From: Candidatus Zixiibacteriota bacterium
GTDB lineage: Bacteria > Zixibacteria > MSB-5A5 > GN15 > FEB-12
Reading direction: 5' to 3'
DNA: 64,000 nucleotides
Assembly: GCA_035380245.1 (NCBI GenBank)
Contig: DAOSXA010000002.1
Span: 310,001 to 374,000, forward strand
Shown: positions 25,367-33,291 of the stretch, piece after piece
Layout: the number at the start of each line of letters is the position of its first letter
How positions within the stretch are numbered: the first letter of the stretch is position 1
Program-made: the position numbers and the translations under genes
The notes under the pieces: generated by a model
Database searches by the model: none
What the model was told of the DNA's origin: nothing
What the model saw: the letters and a program-made list of their open reading frames with translations, nothing else

Positions 25367-26617
25367 CTACGCCTGTCGTTCCGGATAAAGCGGGAATCGC
25401 GAACAAAGCGTAGCGACTTCTTCGGCAATCTTTGCCAGTTCCTCATCATTGCGACGATTGGCAATAGCCCGATCGATGAAATCAGCGATCTTATTCATCT
25501 CGGTCGCCCCCATACCGCGCGTCGTAATCGCCGGTGTTCCGATACGAATCCCCGAGGTCACAAACGGTTTCTCCGGATCGAACGGCACCGTATTTTTATT
25601 GACCGTCATCCCGGCCTTATCGAGCGCAATCTCGACCTTCTTGCCGGTGACTTTCGGAACATCGACAAACGACATCAGCATCAAATGAGTGTCGGTGCCG
25701 CCCGAAACGAGACGATGCCCCTTCGCCTTGAGCGCTTCAGCCAGCGTCGCGGCATTGGCTACGATCCGCTTCTGATAAGCCTTGAACTCATCGGTCAGAG
25801 CCTCTTTAAAGGCAACGGCCTTGGCCGCGATCACATGCATCAAAGGCCCGCCTTGAATGCCCGGCATAACCGTACGATCCAGATCGGCGGCGTATTTTTC
25901 TTTGCACATCACCACTCCGCCACGCGGTCCGCGCAACGTTTTATGGGTGGTCGATGTTACGAAATCGGCAAACGGCACCGGCGAAGGATGCACTCCCGCC
26001 GCGACCAGACCGGCGATGTGAGCGATATCGACCATCATGTACGCCTCGACCTCATCGCAGATCGCTCGAATTTTCTCGAAATCAATAAAGCGCGGGTAAG
26101 CTGAAGCTCCCGAAACGATCATCTTGGGACGCACCTTCTTGGCTTCTTCCATAAGCACGTCGTAATCGATCATTTCAGTCTCTTTGTCGACCATGTAACC
26201 GGTAAATTTGTAAAGTTTACCTGAGAAATTGAGTGGGTGTCCGTGGGTGAGATGTCCGCCGCAGGTCAGATCCAGCCCCATTACCTTATCACCCGGTTCC
26301 AGCACTGTGAAATAAGCGGCCATGTTGGCCTGCGATCCGGAGTGCGGTTGCACATTTGCATGTTCACAGTTGAAGAGCTGTTTGAGACGGTCGCGGGCGA
26401 GGTCCTCGGCTACATCGACGAACTCACATCCACCGTAGTAACGTTTTCCGGGGTATCCCTCCGCATACTTGTTGGTCATGACACCGCCCATTGCTTCCAG
26501 AATCGCTTCAGAAACGAAGTTTTCCGACGCAATGAGCTCGAGTTTCGTGGCCTGACGGCCGGCTTCCCGGATAATCGCGTTGTAGATTTCCGGGTCGGTA
26601 TTCTTTAGATATGACAT
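25367..26617 (-). CDS. glyA: Serine hydroxymethyltransferase
   Basis: GlyA converts serine and tetrahydrofolate to glycine and methylene-tetrahydrofolate (PLP enzyme, cytoplasmic). The 416-residue protein has the usual N-terminal ELIASENFVS, YPGKRYYGGCE, HSGSQANMAAY and the PLP-lysine motif TTTHKTLRGPRGG. A sigma-70 type promoter and a large inverted repeat lie in front of it, and an intrinsic terminator follows, so it is a single-gene transcript. Confidence 0.98.
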   Translation of the reverse strand: MSYLKNTDPEIYNAIIREAGRQATKLELIASENFVSEAILEAMGGVMTNKYAEGYPGKRYYGGCEFVDVAEDLARDRLKQLFNCEHANVQPHSGSQANMAAYFTVLEPGDKVMGLDLTCGGHLTHGHPLNFSGKLYKFTGYMVDKETEMIDYDVLMEEAKKVRPKMIVSGASAYPRFIDFEKIRAICDEVEAYMMVDIAHIAGLVAAGVHPSPVPFADFVTSTTHKTLRGPRGGVVMCKEKYAADLDRTVMPGIQGGPLMHVIAAKAVAFKEALTDEFKAYQKRIVANAATLAEALKAKGHRLVSGGTDTHLMLMSFVDVPKVTGKKVEIALDKAGMTVNKNTVPFDPEKPFVTSGIRIGTPAITTRGMGATEMNKIADFIDRAIANRRNDEELAKIAEEVATLCSRFPLYPERQA

Positions 26618-26619
26618 AT

Positions 26620-26693
26620 CGTTCTCTCCGGTTTGTTCAGAACCTTTCGGCTAATGTACACATTTCATTCTGAACGGTCAACCGAAGAGAACG
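26620..26693 (-). promoter_or_regulatory. glyA promoter inside a long inverted repeat
   Basis: On the minus strand TTGACC (26676-26681) and TACATT (26653-26658) are separated by 17 bases, a good sigma-70 promoter. The region is also an inverted repeat: CGTTCTCTCCGGTT at 26620-26633 pairs with AACCGAAGAGAACG at 26680-26693 (13 of 14), and GTTCAG/CTGAAC pair inside. The inner arm holds the ribosome-binding site. It may be an operator. Confidence 0.72.
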
Positions 26694-26708
26694 ATTGCCA
26701 GTGGGGTA

Positions 26709-27605
26709 TTAACCTTCGTTTGGATTGGCTTGTTCGACCGCCGGTACTGCTAACTTGGCTTTCAACCAAAGCTCCTGCTTTTCCGGCATCTCGCGACCAC
26801 CGCCGCCACCGGGACCGCCGCCGCCTGGGCCACCGCCCATGCCGCCGCCGCTACCGCCACCGGGCGGGCCACCACCCATGCCGCCGCCGCTGCCGCCACC
26901 GGGGGGGCCACCGCCCATGCCGCCGCCGCTACCACCACCGGGGCCGCCGCCACCGGGGCCGCTACCTTGTTCCACGTCGCCCCACATGAGACCGACTGCG
27001 AATTTATCACCTAAAGTGCCTCCCAGGCCGTAATCCCTCACGTCCGCTTCCTTGATCGGAATCGAGAACTCATAGGCGATCAAGCCGTGCGATGTATCAA
27101 TCGCCACCGCCGGTCCTTCTCCGCCGTCAACGGGAATCTCCTTTTCCTCCACCCGGTCTTTTATATAGCAGGTGAACTGCATTTTAGCGCTGCCCCGATC
27201 ATCCACCTTACGGTCCATGCCGCCTCGGAATCCCTCGTTGGGGCCGCCCATCATCTGTGGTCGCATTCCTCCTTTAACACAGAGCTTGAAATCCTTTTTC
27301 TTCTTCCCTTGTCCGTTGAGATAAACATTCAAGCCGCTCATGCTCATGAAACCGGCTACTTCCTGTTTGCCGGTACGAACGAGAATATACAGTCGATTGG
27401 AATCGTTGGTCATACCAACCGACACCTCCTCGTCCTTGTAGTAGGTCATAGGAACATCCGACCAATCGGAAGTATTGCCGTCAATCTTGATTTTAGTCGG
27501 AGCCCAGAGGAGATCGGGATCTCCTGCTCGGCTGTCGGACACTGTCAGCAACAGCGGCGCCATTATCACAATTGCCGCTATAAGAACCTTTGTTCTTTTG
27601 TCCAC
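26709..27605 (-). CDS. Secreted protein with Gly-rich repeat tail
   Basis: The 298-residue protein begins with a signal peptide (about residues 1-27, ending SRA). A domain with IDGNTSDWSDVPMTYYKDEEVSVGMTND follows, resembling CBM9/DOMON-like beta-sandwich modules that open with 'DG..xDW'. Residues about 215-270 are almost pure Gly/Pro/Met/Ser with a 13-residue unit (GGGSGGGMGGGPP) repeated three times; the DNA period is 39 bases. The last 25 residues return to ordinary composition. It is probably a periplasmic or surface protein; carbohydrate binding is a weak family inference. Confidence 0.75.
   Translation of the reverse strand: MDKRTKVLIAAIVIMAPLLLTVSDSRAGDPDLLWAPTKIKIDGNTSDWSDVPMTYYKDEEVSVGMTNDSNRLYILVRTGKQEVAGFMSMSGLNVYLNGQGKKKKDFKLCVKGGMRPQMMGGPNEGFRGGMDRKVDDRGSAKMQFTCYIKDRVEEKEIPVDGGEGPAVAIDTSHGLIAYEFSIPIKEADVRDYGLGGTLGDKFAVGLMWGDVEQGSGPGGGGPGGGSGGGMGGGPPGGGSGGGMGGGPPGGGSGGGMGGGPGGGGPGGGGGREMPEKQELWLKAKLAVPAVEQANPNEG
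26838..26950. repeat. 39-bp in-frame coding tandem repeat
   Basis: Three 39-base units starting about 26838, 26877 and 26916, encoding the 13-residue Gly-Pro-Met unit of the preceding protein. Unit differences are mainly at third codon positions. Confidence 0.85.
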
Positions 27606-27762
27606 GCTTGGTAACTCCTGTTGCGGTTAGCTTACCGATAGACTATTTTCCGAGACAACTGCCCGGACGGATATTATGACAAGCTGCTTGTCGTGACGGA
27701 TTAATCTTTTCCGGGGCTTTTCTGAATAATACAAACCATATCAAGAGATAGAGAGGTTCCTG

Positions 27763-28308
27763 ATGAGGTTTTTTGTCTCCATTGCGATCATTTTTGCGAT
27801 CACCACAAACGTTGCCGCAAGCGATCCCCCCGCCTATCAACCTTACGGCTTCCAGATGCCGTTTCTGAGCGCTCGTCAGTTCGTTTGCGCTCTCAGCTAC
27901 ACTCAAAACGACACCGAAACCCACCTGAATCGATCTGATCCCGATACTAATCAAGAATACGACTACAGCCTTGGCTATTTCCTCTTTGACGGTGCCCTGG
28001 CGCTGACCGATAAGTTCCTGGTAGGAACGAAGCTATGGTTTTACCCCGGTCAGACATATCAGAAATACTACTATCGGGACTATTACCAACGTACGCAAAC
28101 CGACCTTAACGCCACCATGGCCCCGGAGATAACAATTGCCTTCCGACCACAACCCGGACTGGAAATATCCGGATCTTATTTATACGAAATTCATAAATTG
28201 GACTACATATATCCTGAAGATACGGAGTTTCAATCCAGCTATCAGATTGGCCAAAAACAGACCACTCATGAATTTCGTATTGGTATCACTTATTTCGGCT
28301 CGCTGTAG
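27763..28308 (+). CDS. Outer-membrane beta-barrel-like protein
   Basis: The 181-residue protein has a signal peptide (about 1-19, ending VAA before SDPP). Alternating polar/aromatic strands rich in Tyr follow (for example KYYYRDYYQRTQTDLNATMAPEITIAF), ending with THEFRIGITYFGSL. This is the pattern of a small transmembrane beta barrel. It is one of few plus-strand genes in this part and is divergent from the Gly-rich protein gene. No specific family is recognised. Confidence 0.72.
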   Translation: MRFFVSIAIIFAITTNVAASDPPAYQPYGFQMPFLSARQFVCALSYTQNDTETHLNRSDPDTNQEYDYSLGYFLFDGALALTDKFLVGTKLWFYPGQTYQKYYYRDYYQRTQTDLNATMAPEITIAFRPQPGLEISGSYLYEIHKLDYIYPEDTEFQSSYQIGQKQTTHEFRIGITYFGSL

Positions 28309-28350
28309 AACCAGATTCCACCGAAAATGCCCACGCTCAAAAAATACGAA

Positions 28351-28374
28351 CGGCGTCGGAAAAATCCGACGCCG
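28351..28374. terminator. Bidirectional terminator between barrel gene and rpiB
   Basis: A perfect CGGCGTCGGA-AAAA-TCCGACGCCG hairpin between two convergent genes. A T-rich stretch follows on the minus side after a few bases. Confidence 0.75.
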
Positions 28375-28400
28375 CTACGGTATTTGACTGACAGAATAAC

Positions 28401-28838
28401 TTACTGCTCAACAGCCATCATCTTATCGATCCGCCGCTGGTGTCGCCCGCCTTCGAATTCGGTCGTTAGAAACTTTTCCAAAATCTCTTCCAACTGGTTT
28501 TCCGGAGTATATTTCTGCGACAGGGTAAGGACATTGGCATCATTGTGGGACCGCGTTAAAAAGGCCATCTCTGGGTTAAGCGCCAGTCCCGCCCGGATCC
28601 CCTTCACCTTGTTGGCTACCATGTTCATTCCGTTGCCGGTCCAGCAGATTGTTACGGCGCGGTCGGCCTCACCCCGAGCAACCATGCGAGCAGCAGCAAG
28701 ACCGAAATCGGGATAGTCGCAGGAGTCCTTGGTATAGGTGCCGACATCAATGACTTCATGCCCCATACGTTCAAGTATTCCTTTAACTTCCTCCTTGAAC
28801 TCCAAGCCGGCATGATCGCTGGCAACTGCTATCTTCAT
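28401..28838 (-). CDS. rpiB: Ribose-5-phosphate isomerase B
   Basis: RpiB interconverts ribose-5-phosphate and ribulose-5-phosphate. The protein has MKIAVASDHAGLEFKEEV, DSCDYPDFG and the anion-hole region ICWTGNGMNMVANKVKGIRAGL. The family usually has CGTGIG, so the Gly-to-Trp and Ile-to-Asn changes beside the catalytic cysteine are unusual. I chose the ATG at 28838, about 10 bases after a GGGAG site; a TTG at 28847 overlapping the ilvE stop is an alternative. It is coupled with ilvE. Confidence 0.9.
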   Translation of the reverse strand: MKIAVASDHAGLEFKEEVKGILERMGHEVIDVGTYTKDSCDYPDFGLAAARMVARGEADRAVTICWTGNGMNMVANKVKGIRAGLALNPEMAFLTRSHNDANVLTLSQKYTPENQLEEILEKFLTTEFEGGRHQRRIDKMMAVEQ

Positions 28839-28843
28839 AATGC

Positions 28844-29782
28844 TCAAGCTCCCTTATATTTCGGAACGATTGTTAACCAACCATGCTTATCTTCGGAGCG
28901 GCCTTCGACCAGGTCGAAAAACGCTTGCTGTAGCTTGCGGGTGATCGGCCCGGCGACACCCTCGCCGATCGTTATCTGGTCGATCTGTGAAATCGGCGTA
29001 ATCTCAACCGCCGAACCGGTGAAGAAGGTCTCATCAGCCATATAGCATTGTTCCCGAGCGATATTGGTCTCAACCACTTCATAGTCCAGATCGCGAGCTA
29101 TCGTGATCACCGAGTCACGGGTGATCCCCCCCAGAATCGCAGCGGTCAGCGGCGGCGTGTAGATTACCCCATCACGAACCAGGAAGAAGTTTTGTGCCGA
29201 ACCTTCGGAAACATAGCCGTGCACATCCAGCGCCAGCCCTTCGGAATACCCGTGCCGAATCGCTTCGAGCTTGATAAGCTGGCTGTTCATATAATTCGCG
29301 CCGCATTTAGCCAGAGTAGGCATGGTGTTCGGCGCCAGACGGTGCCAGGTCGAAAAGCAGATCGAAACACCCTTTTCGAGCGCTTCCGGACCCAGATAAG
29401 CCCCCCAGGGCCAGGCGGCGATAGCAAGGTCCACCGGGCAGGGAGTCGGGTCGACGCCGAGCGATTCATAACCGCGATAGGCCACCGGACGGACATAGCA
29501 ACTGTCGATTTCATTGACTCCGATTAGGTCCAGAATCGCCTGATCGATCTGGTCGGCCGTGAACGGAATATCCATCCGGTAGATCTTGGCCGAGTTGATC
29601 AAACGTTTGGAATGATCCCGCAGCCGGAAACATGCCGTTCCCTTTGGCGTGATGTAGGTTCTCATCCCCTCAAACACCGATGAACCGTAATGGACGACAT
29701 GCGAAAGCACATGTATTTTTGCATCGTCCCAGGCTACCAGCTTCCCGTTCATCCAAATATATTTAGTCTTGGTAAATGCCAT
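28844..29782 (-). CDS. ilvE: Branched-chain amino acid aminotransferase
   Basis: This PLP enzyme transfers the amino group between glutamate and leucine, isoleucine or valine. The 312-residue class IV protein shows HVVHYGSSVFEGMRTY, AKCGANYMNSQLIKLEA with the PLP lysine, and FLVRDGVIYTPPL...GITRDSVI. Leucine deamination by this enzyme would feed the leucine-type acyl-CoA genes at 45-49 kb, but the enzyme also acts in synthesis. Followed directly by rpiB. Confidence 0.95.
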   Translation of the reverse strand: MAFTKTKYIWMNGKLVAWDDAKIHVLSHVVHYGSSVFEGMRTYITPKGTACFRLRDHSKRLINSAKIYRMDIPFTADQIDQAILDLIGVNEIDSCYVRPVAYRGYESLGVDPTPCPVDLAIAAWPWGAYLGPEALEKGVSICFSTWHRLAPNTMPTLAKCGANYMNSQLIKLEAIRHGYSEGLALDVHGYVSEGSAQNFFLVRDGVIYTPPLTAAILGGITRDSVITIARDLDYEVVETNIAREQCYMADETFFTGSAVEITPISQIDQITIGEGVAGPITRKLQQAFFDLVEGRSEDKHGWLTIVPKYKGA

Positions 29783-29964
29783 AAATCCTCCTCTGTTTCA
29801 AGGGTTCACGGCATTCAACATACGAGAAAACAGAGATGACTTCAAGGATTTCCCAACCTCGGTTTACGATTTCCCCTGCATTGCCTTGTAAGCAGACATC
29901 TCACCTGCTCCGCTCCCTTTCGTTCCGTCGCTCTGCTATAATACGTCGCACCTGCGAAAGGGAG

Positions 29965-30116
29965 TGTTGAATAAGTCCTATGCTCGGACATTCGCACAAA
30001 TCACGGCGGAAGTGCGGGCGACGCAAGGCCGCCCGCTACGCGAGGTGACGGCTCTTCATCGCGTAACCGGGGGCTTGTCTCCCCGGCTATGAGAGATCGG
30101 TCGAGTTTTTTCAACA
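29965..30116. repeat. MITE-like palindromic element, TGTTGAAAAA type (copy 1)
   Basis: A 152-bp element with ends TGTTGAATAA and TTTTTCAACA. Inside, GCGGGCGACGCAAGGCCGCCCGC and an inverted counterpart (CGGGGGCTTGTCTCCCCGG) form a long imperfect palindrome. It shares its plan with copies at 32308-32459 and 55730-55872. A degenerate second copy follows to about 30230 (ending TAATGCGGACGACGCAAAACCGCG). The gap 29783-30303 has no gene. Confidence 0.85.
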
Positions 30117-30251
30117 GGCTCGAAAGGAGGTGCCTATCTTATTCTCGTTCCGATACTCTGCTTCGGATATTTAGTAAACCACAACCGTAATGCGGACGAC
30201 GCAAAACCGCGCCTCCTGATCCCGGTTAATGATTGGAGACATTATCTTCTC

Positions 30252-30282
30252 AAAAAAAAGCCGGGATAAAAATCCCGGCCTT
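30252..30282 (-). terminator. Intrinsic terminator of HDT-repeat lipoprotein gene
   Basis: GCCGGGAT-AAAA-ATCCCGGC stem followed on the minus strand by eight T; 22 bases after the gene's stop. Confidence 0.93.
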
Positions 30283-30303
30283 TGATCAATCAGCTCATGA
30301 AGA

Positions 30304-31146
30304 TCAGCGTTTATTTTCCACTATAATCGGCGCCCGATTCGCCACGCGATTGACTCCCGGGTCACCCATACCGGAAACCGTAGGCGGCTCGGTGATGCTC
30401 CAGTTCGTCGGATTCGCCGGATCGCCGCTGACATACTTCATGCGCCAGTAGAACTCCAGCGGGTAGAACGAATCCCACTCCTCGGTCCAATAATCGATTT
30501 GCCCGTAGATATCGTAGGTATAGGTAGCCGGATATTCGATATCGCATTCATAAATCGACTGATAAAGCACCCAGCCGCCCGATACTTCGAAATTCTCATA
30601 GATAACATCGAACACGGCATCATCGGTGTAGTATTGAAGAGCCGTATAGGCCAGGTAAGCGTTCGGTGTACCGCTGCCGCTGACCGTCACCGTGTCATGC
30701 ACCGTCACCACCACCGTAGTAGTATCGTGGACTGTCTGGACTATCGTTGTCGTATCGTGAATAGTCTGAACTATTGTCACCGTGTCAACACTTCCGTAAT
30801 TCACGAAAACGGTGTCATGGATGTAATAAGTGTTACTGATCGTATCATGGAGATAAACGGTAGTGGTATCGTAATGATTATGAACCTGAACGACGGTATC
30901 GTATACGATCTGTCCCGCAACCGTATCTACCCGGTAGATAGTGTCCGTGTCGAATACTGTCACGGTATCATGATGATAAACGGTATTGTTAATCATCACC
31001 GTATCCGGCGGAAGCTGGACGTATTCGATATCATGGACATACTCGGTCTCGGTCGACTCGAGCACCTTCTCCTTGTCGCAACCTCCGAACGCCGCAATCA
31101 GGGCGGCTGCGAGAAACATCGTGCCTAAGAATATCTTTCGGTGCAT
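30304..31146 (-). CDS. Lipoprotein with His-Asp-Thr repeats
   Basis: The start is ATG 31146 after a TAGGAG site. Residues 1-24 are a lipoprotein signal (hydrophobic run ending AAFGGC, a loose lipobox with Phe at -3). Residues about 35-155 contain repeated short strands with HDT or xDT cores (YHHDTVTVF, YLHDTISNTYY, TIHDTTTIVQ, TVHDTTTVVV, TVHDTVTV), at least six HDT. A C-terminal Tyr/Trp-rich domain follows (YWTEEWDSFYPLEFYWRMKYV). The repeat could form a beta-solenoid; function unknown. It is probably anchored in the outer membrane. Confidence 0.8.
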   Translation of the reverse strand: MHRKIFLGTMFLAAALIAAFGGCDKEKVLESTETEYVHDIEYVQLPPDTVMINNTVYHHDTVTVFDTDTIYRVDTVAGQIVYDTVVQVHNHYDTTTVYLHDTISNTYYIHDTVFVNYGSVDTVTIVQTIHDTTTIVQTVHDTTTVVVTVHDTVTVSGSGTPNAYLAYTALQYYTDDAVFDVIYENFEVSGGWVLYQSIYECDIEYPATYTYDIYGQIDYWTEEWDSFYPLEFYWRMKYVSGDPANPTNWSITEPPTVSGMGDPGVNRVANRAPIIVENKR

Positions 31147-31419
31147 AGGTACTCCTAACAAGGGGTGCGCTTTTTCCTGCCCGACTCAATGCAAAAGCCG
31201 GGCCGACTCGACTGATACAATTCGAGTCAGGTTATCACCTTGCACCTCTTGCGTTTACCCTGTCCTACCCCCCTTATGAAGGGCGTAATCCGACCTCTCT
31301 TTTCGGCATATAATTGCATGATTGGCAGTCAGTTTCGGGACCGGAGCCACCTGACCGGACATCCTCGTCGGCCTTTTTCCTCTTCTCGTTCCGTCGCGCG
31401 GCTGGAGTACGTCGCACAT

Positions 31420-31452
31420 GTAAAAGGCAGCATCATAGCTATGCTGCCTTAA
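31420..31452 (-). terminator. Intrinsic terminator of following lipoprotein gene
   Basis: AAGGCAGCAT / ATGCTGCCTT 10-bp stem with a 7-base loop, then TTTTAC on the minus strand. It lies about 60 bases after the stop of the lipoprotein gene at 31510. Confidence 0.82.
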
Positions 31453-31509
31453 AGATCAGATTGGACGTCTCACAAAAGCCTGCCTCAGGAAGACACGCTC
31501 TTCGTTGAG

Positions 31510-31992
31510 TCAGCCGATGACTACCAGGCGATTAAGCGTCAACACCATTGTGGTACCACCAATGGTCTGCGACAAGGTCAGAGTCGATTGGTTGACCGAC
31601 CAGGTGCCATTAAATGTCTGCTCCGGCGTCACTGAAGAGCCATTCTCCGCCGTCATAGTCAAAATCACCCAGTTATCGTCGATTTCGATTGTCCCGGTCT
31701 CCCGGTAAAGAACGGACGATGAAGCATCCAACTCGACAGCCTCGTAGGTATAGTCGTCGCTAAGAGTGATACGTCCCGAGACAGTCCCTTCGGTCCATTC
31801 GAGGACATCCGCCAGGTCAGCGGCGCTGCCGTTAATCGTTACCGAGGACTCACCCCAAATTCCGAACAGCGCGGAAACATCAGGACCCGTGACCGTGTTG
31901 TTGTCATCGTCATCGTCGCCGCACGAGGCCGACAAGAGACATACTGCAATAAGTAAGAATGCCAATATCAACCGTGACCAAATGCTTTTCAT
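31510..31992 (-). CDS. Small lipoprotein with lipocalin-like domain
   Basis: This 160-residue protein has a clear lipoprotein signal (residues 1-24, lipobox LSASC) followed by an Asp-rich stretch (GDDDDDNN). A beta-strand domain with FGIWGESSVTINGS, ITLSDDYTYEAV, WVILTMTAENG and FNGTWSVNQSTLTLSQ follows. The pattern is that of lipocalin-like extracellular domains common in Bacteroidetes and relatives. No enzyme motif is seen. Upstream 31993-32060 gives no clear promoter. Confidence 0.8.
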   Translation of the reverse strand: MKSIWSRLILAFLLIAVCLLSASCGDDDDDNNTVTGPDVSALFGIWGESSVTINGSAADLADVLEWTEGTVSGRITLSDDYTYEAVELDASSSVLYRETGTIEIDDNWVILTMTAENGSSVTPEQTFNGTWSVNQSTLTLSQTIGGTTMVLTLNRLVVIG

Positions 31993-32059
31993 TGTCTACT
32001 CCTGTTGAAGTTCTTGTAGTTAGTGGCCATGATCTACATAGGGAGGCATCGGAAGATCG

Positions 32060-32307
32060 ACAAGTTTGTTTATAATTTTTCTGCATAGCGCACTCGGGTA
32101 GGTGTCTCATAGGAACAGGTGCCCCACCTCTCGGGTGGGATTTTTCATGTGCCGGCTGGTGGCCCACCCGTTTCTCGGGTGGGGTATTCTCAGCCGATTC
32201 TCGTTCCGTCGCTCGGTGCCCCACGGGCTTGCCCTGCATTTCGTGGGGGGCAGACGTCTGCCCCTGCAGCAGCACACCCCAGAGAATGTCTTTCCCGCAA
32301 AAGGGAC
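32060..32307. repeat. Cluster of short hairpin repeats (GTGGCCCACCC, GGCAGACG types)
   Basis: Between 32100 and 32307 several short inverted repeats follow each other: GGTGCCCCACCTCTCGGGTGGGA, GGCCCACCCGTTTCTCGGGTGGGG, the GTTCCGTCGCT module, and GGCAGACGTCTGCCCC. The last is a cousin of the 24760 hairpin. No gene can be supported in 31993-32725. Confidence 0.7.
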
Positions 32308-32459
32308 TGTTGAAAAAGTCATACATTCGGATATTCAGTAAAACACAACTGTAATGCGGGCGACACAAGGCCGCCCGCTACGCGAAGTCAGGGTCCTTCA
32401 ACGCGTAGCGGCGGGGCTTGTCTCCGCGGCGAATGTGTTCTTATGGAGGATTTTCAACA
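32308..32459. repeat. MITE-like palindromic element, TGTTGAAAAA type (copy 2)
   Basis: A 152-bp element, TGTTGAAAAA at the left end and TTTTCAACA at the right. The inner arms are GCGGGCGACACAAGGCCGCCCGCTACGCG and CGCGTAGCGGCGGGGCTTGTCTCCGCGGC. Same length as copy 1 at 29965. Confidence 0.87.
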
Positions 32460-32558
32460 CTCCCGAAAGCAAGTACCCATCTTCTCCCCTCGTTCCGTCG
32501 CTCCGCGGCGGAACGCCGGCATGGCCGGTTTCTGGGACGCTCCGCGTCCGTCCTTTGT

Positions 32559-32673
32559 GTCAGGGTTCAAGAAACTTGACCTACATGTGGGGAGGTTGGT
32601 CTCGTCACGGTCAATCGTAGGTCGGTGTTCCGGAGCGAGCGCGGGTACAACCCCGCTCGCGCAGAAACCCGAC
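32559..32673. repeat. GTCAGGxT..CAAG hairpin plus GTAGGTCGG repeat (copy 3)
   Basis: 32559-32584 reads GTCAGGGTTCAAGAAACTTGACCTAC, a member of the family also at 52573 and 52682. 32617-32673 is the third GTAGGTCGG...CCCGAC palindrome. Both lie in the same gene-less gap. Confidence 0.72.
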
Positions 32674-32725
32674 GCCCTTCCAATCATCCGTCAACGTCCC
32701 AACCGCGTAGAATCCGGTAAAACCC

Positions 32726-33229
32726 TCAGAAGAAAATAGAAATCCCGGTCAACACTCCGTAAGTATCTACTCCGCCATGGCTGTACTCATATCGCGAGTA
32801 ATATGGTTGTAGCGTAATTGCCGCTCCCGTCGACACGAATATCTTAGTGCCGCAATATGCCCCATGTATGGTCGGGCTATCCCCCATGCCGTAGGCGTGC
32901 CCGTATTGAACACCAATGAAATGAGCAATCTTGTCTGATTTTTCGATCTTTGGATAGAGAGACAGAAATCCCGATACGGTTCCAAAGGCATCCACGCCTT
33001 CATACTTAGTCAACGAGAAATTGGCTCCGATCTCCACCCACTCGACAAAGAAATGACCGCCTCCTGCAACAAGCTGGAATGCCGTAGCACTTGTTTCATC
33101 ACCACCGCTTATATGGTTGAGACTCCCTACAAAATCTATTTCGCTGTCACCCTTCTTAATCTGCCCGGAAGCAGCCGCGCCGAGAATGAATGTGGACAAC
33201 ATAATTAAAAGGCATATTCCGTTCTTCAT
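32726..33229 (-). CDS. Small outer-membrane beta-barrel-like protein
   Basis: This 167-residue protein has a signal peptide (about 1-22, ending ASG) and alternating Gly/aromatic strands (FVEWVEIGANFSLTKY, TVSGFLSLYPKI, HFIGVQYGHAYG, AAITLQPYYSRYEYS). It ends in ISIFF with the terminal Phe typical of outer-membrane proteins. A specific family is not recognised; it is shorter than the four paralogues at 41-45 kb. Confidence 0.75.
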   Translation of the reverse strand: MKNGICLLIMLSTFILGAAASGQIKKGDSEIDFVGSLNHISGGDETSATAFQLVAGGGHFFVEWVEIGANFSLTKYEGVDAFGTVSGFLSLYPKIEKSDKIAHFIGVQYGHAYGMGDSPTIHGAYCGTKIFVSTGAAITLQPYYSRYEYSHGGVDTYGVLTGISIFF

Positions 33230-33291
33230 ATTCCAATCTCCTGTTTTATCACGGACGATAGATTATATCAGGGTGCTGCATACTATTCACA

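Noticed and set aside
26725..27033. Proline-rich open frame opposite the Gly-rich protein
   Set aside because: Complement of GGC/GGT codons; no ribosome site or signal.
30304..31161. Longer start (31161) for the HDT lipoprotein
   Set aside because: The ATG at 31146 follows a good TAGGAG site and leaves a proper lipoprotein signal.
31160..31370. Possible riboswitch or structured leader of the HDT lipoprotein gene (GACTCGA / TCGAGTC at 31205-31228)
   Set aside because: One 7-bp hairpin is visible, but no known riboswitch core could be matched.
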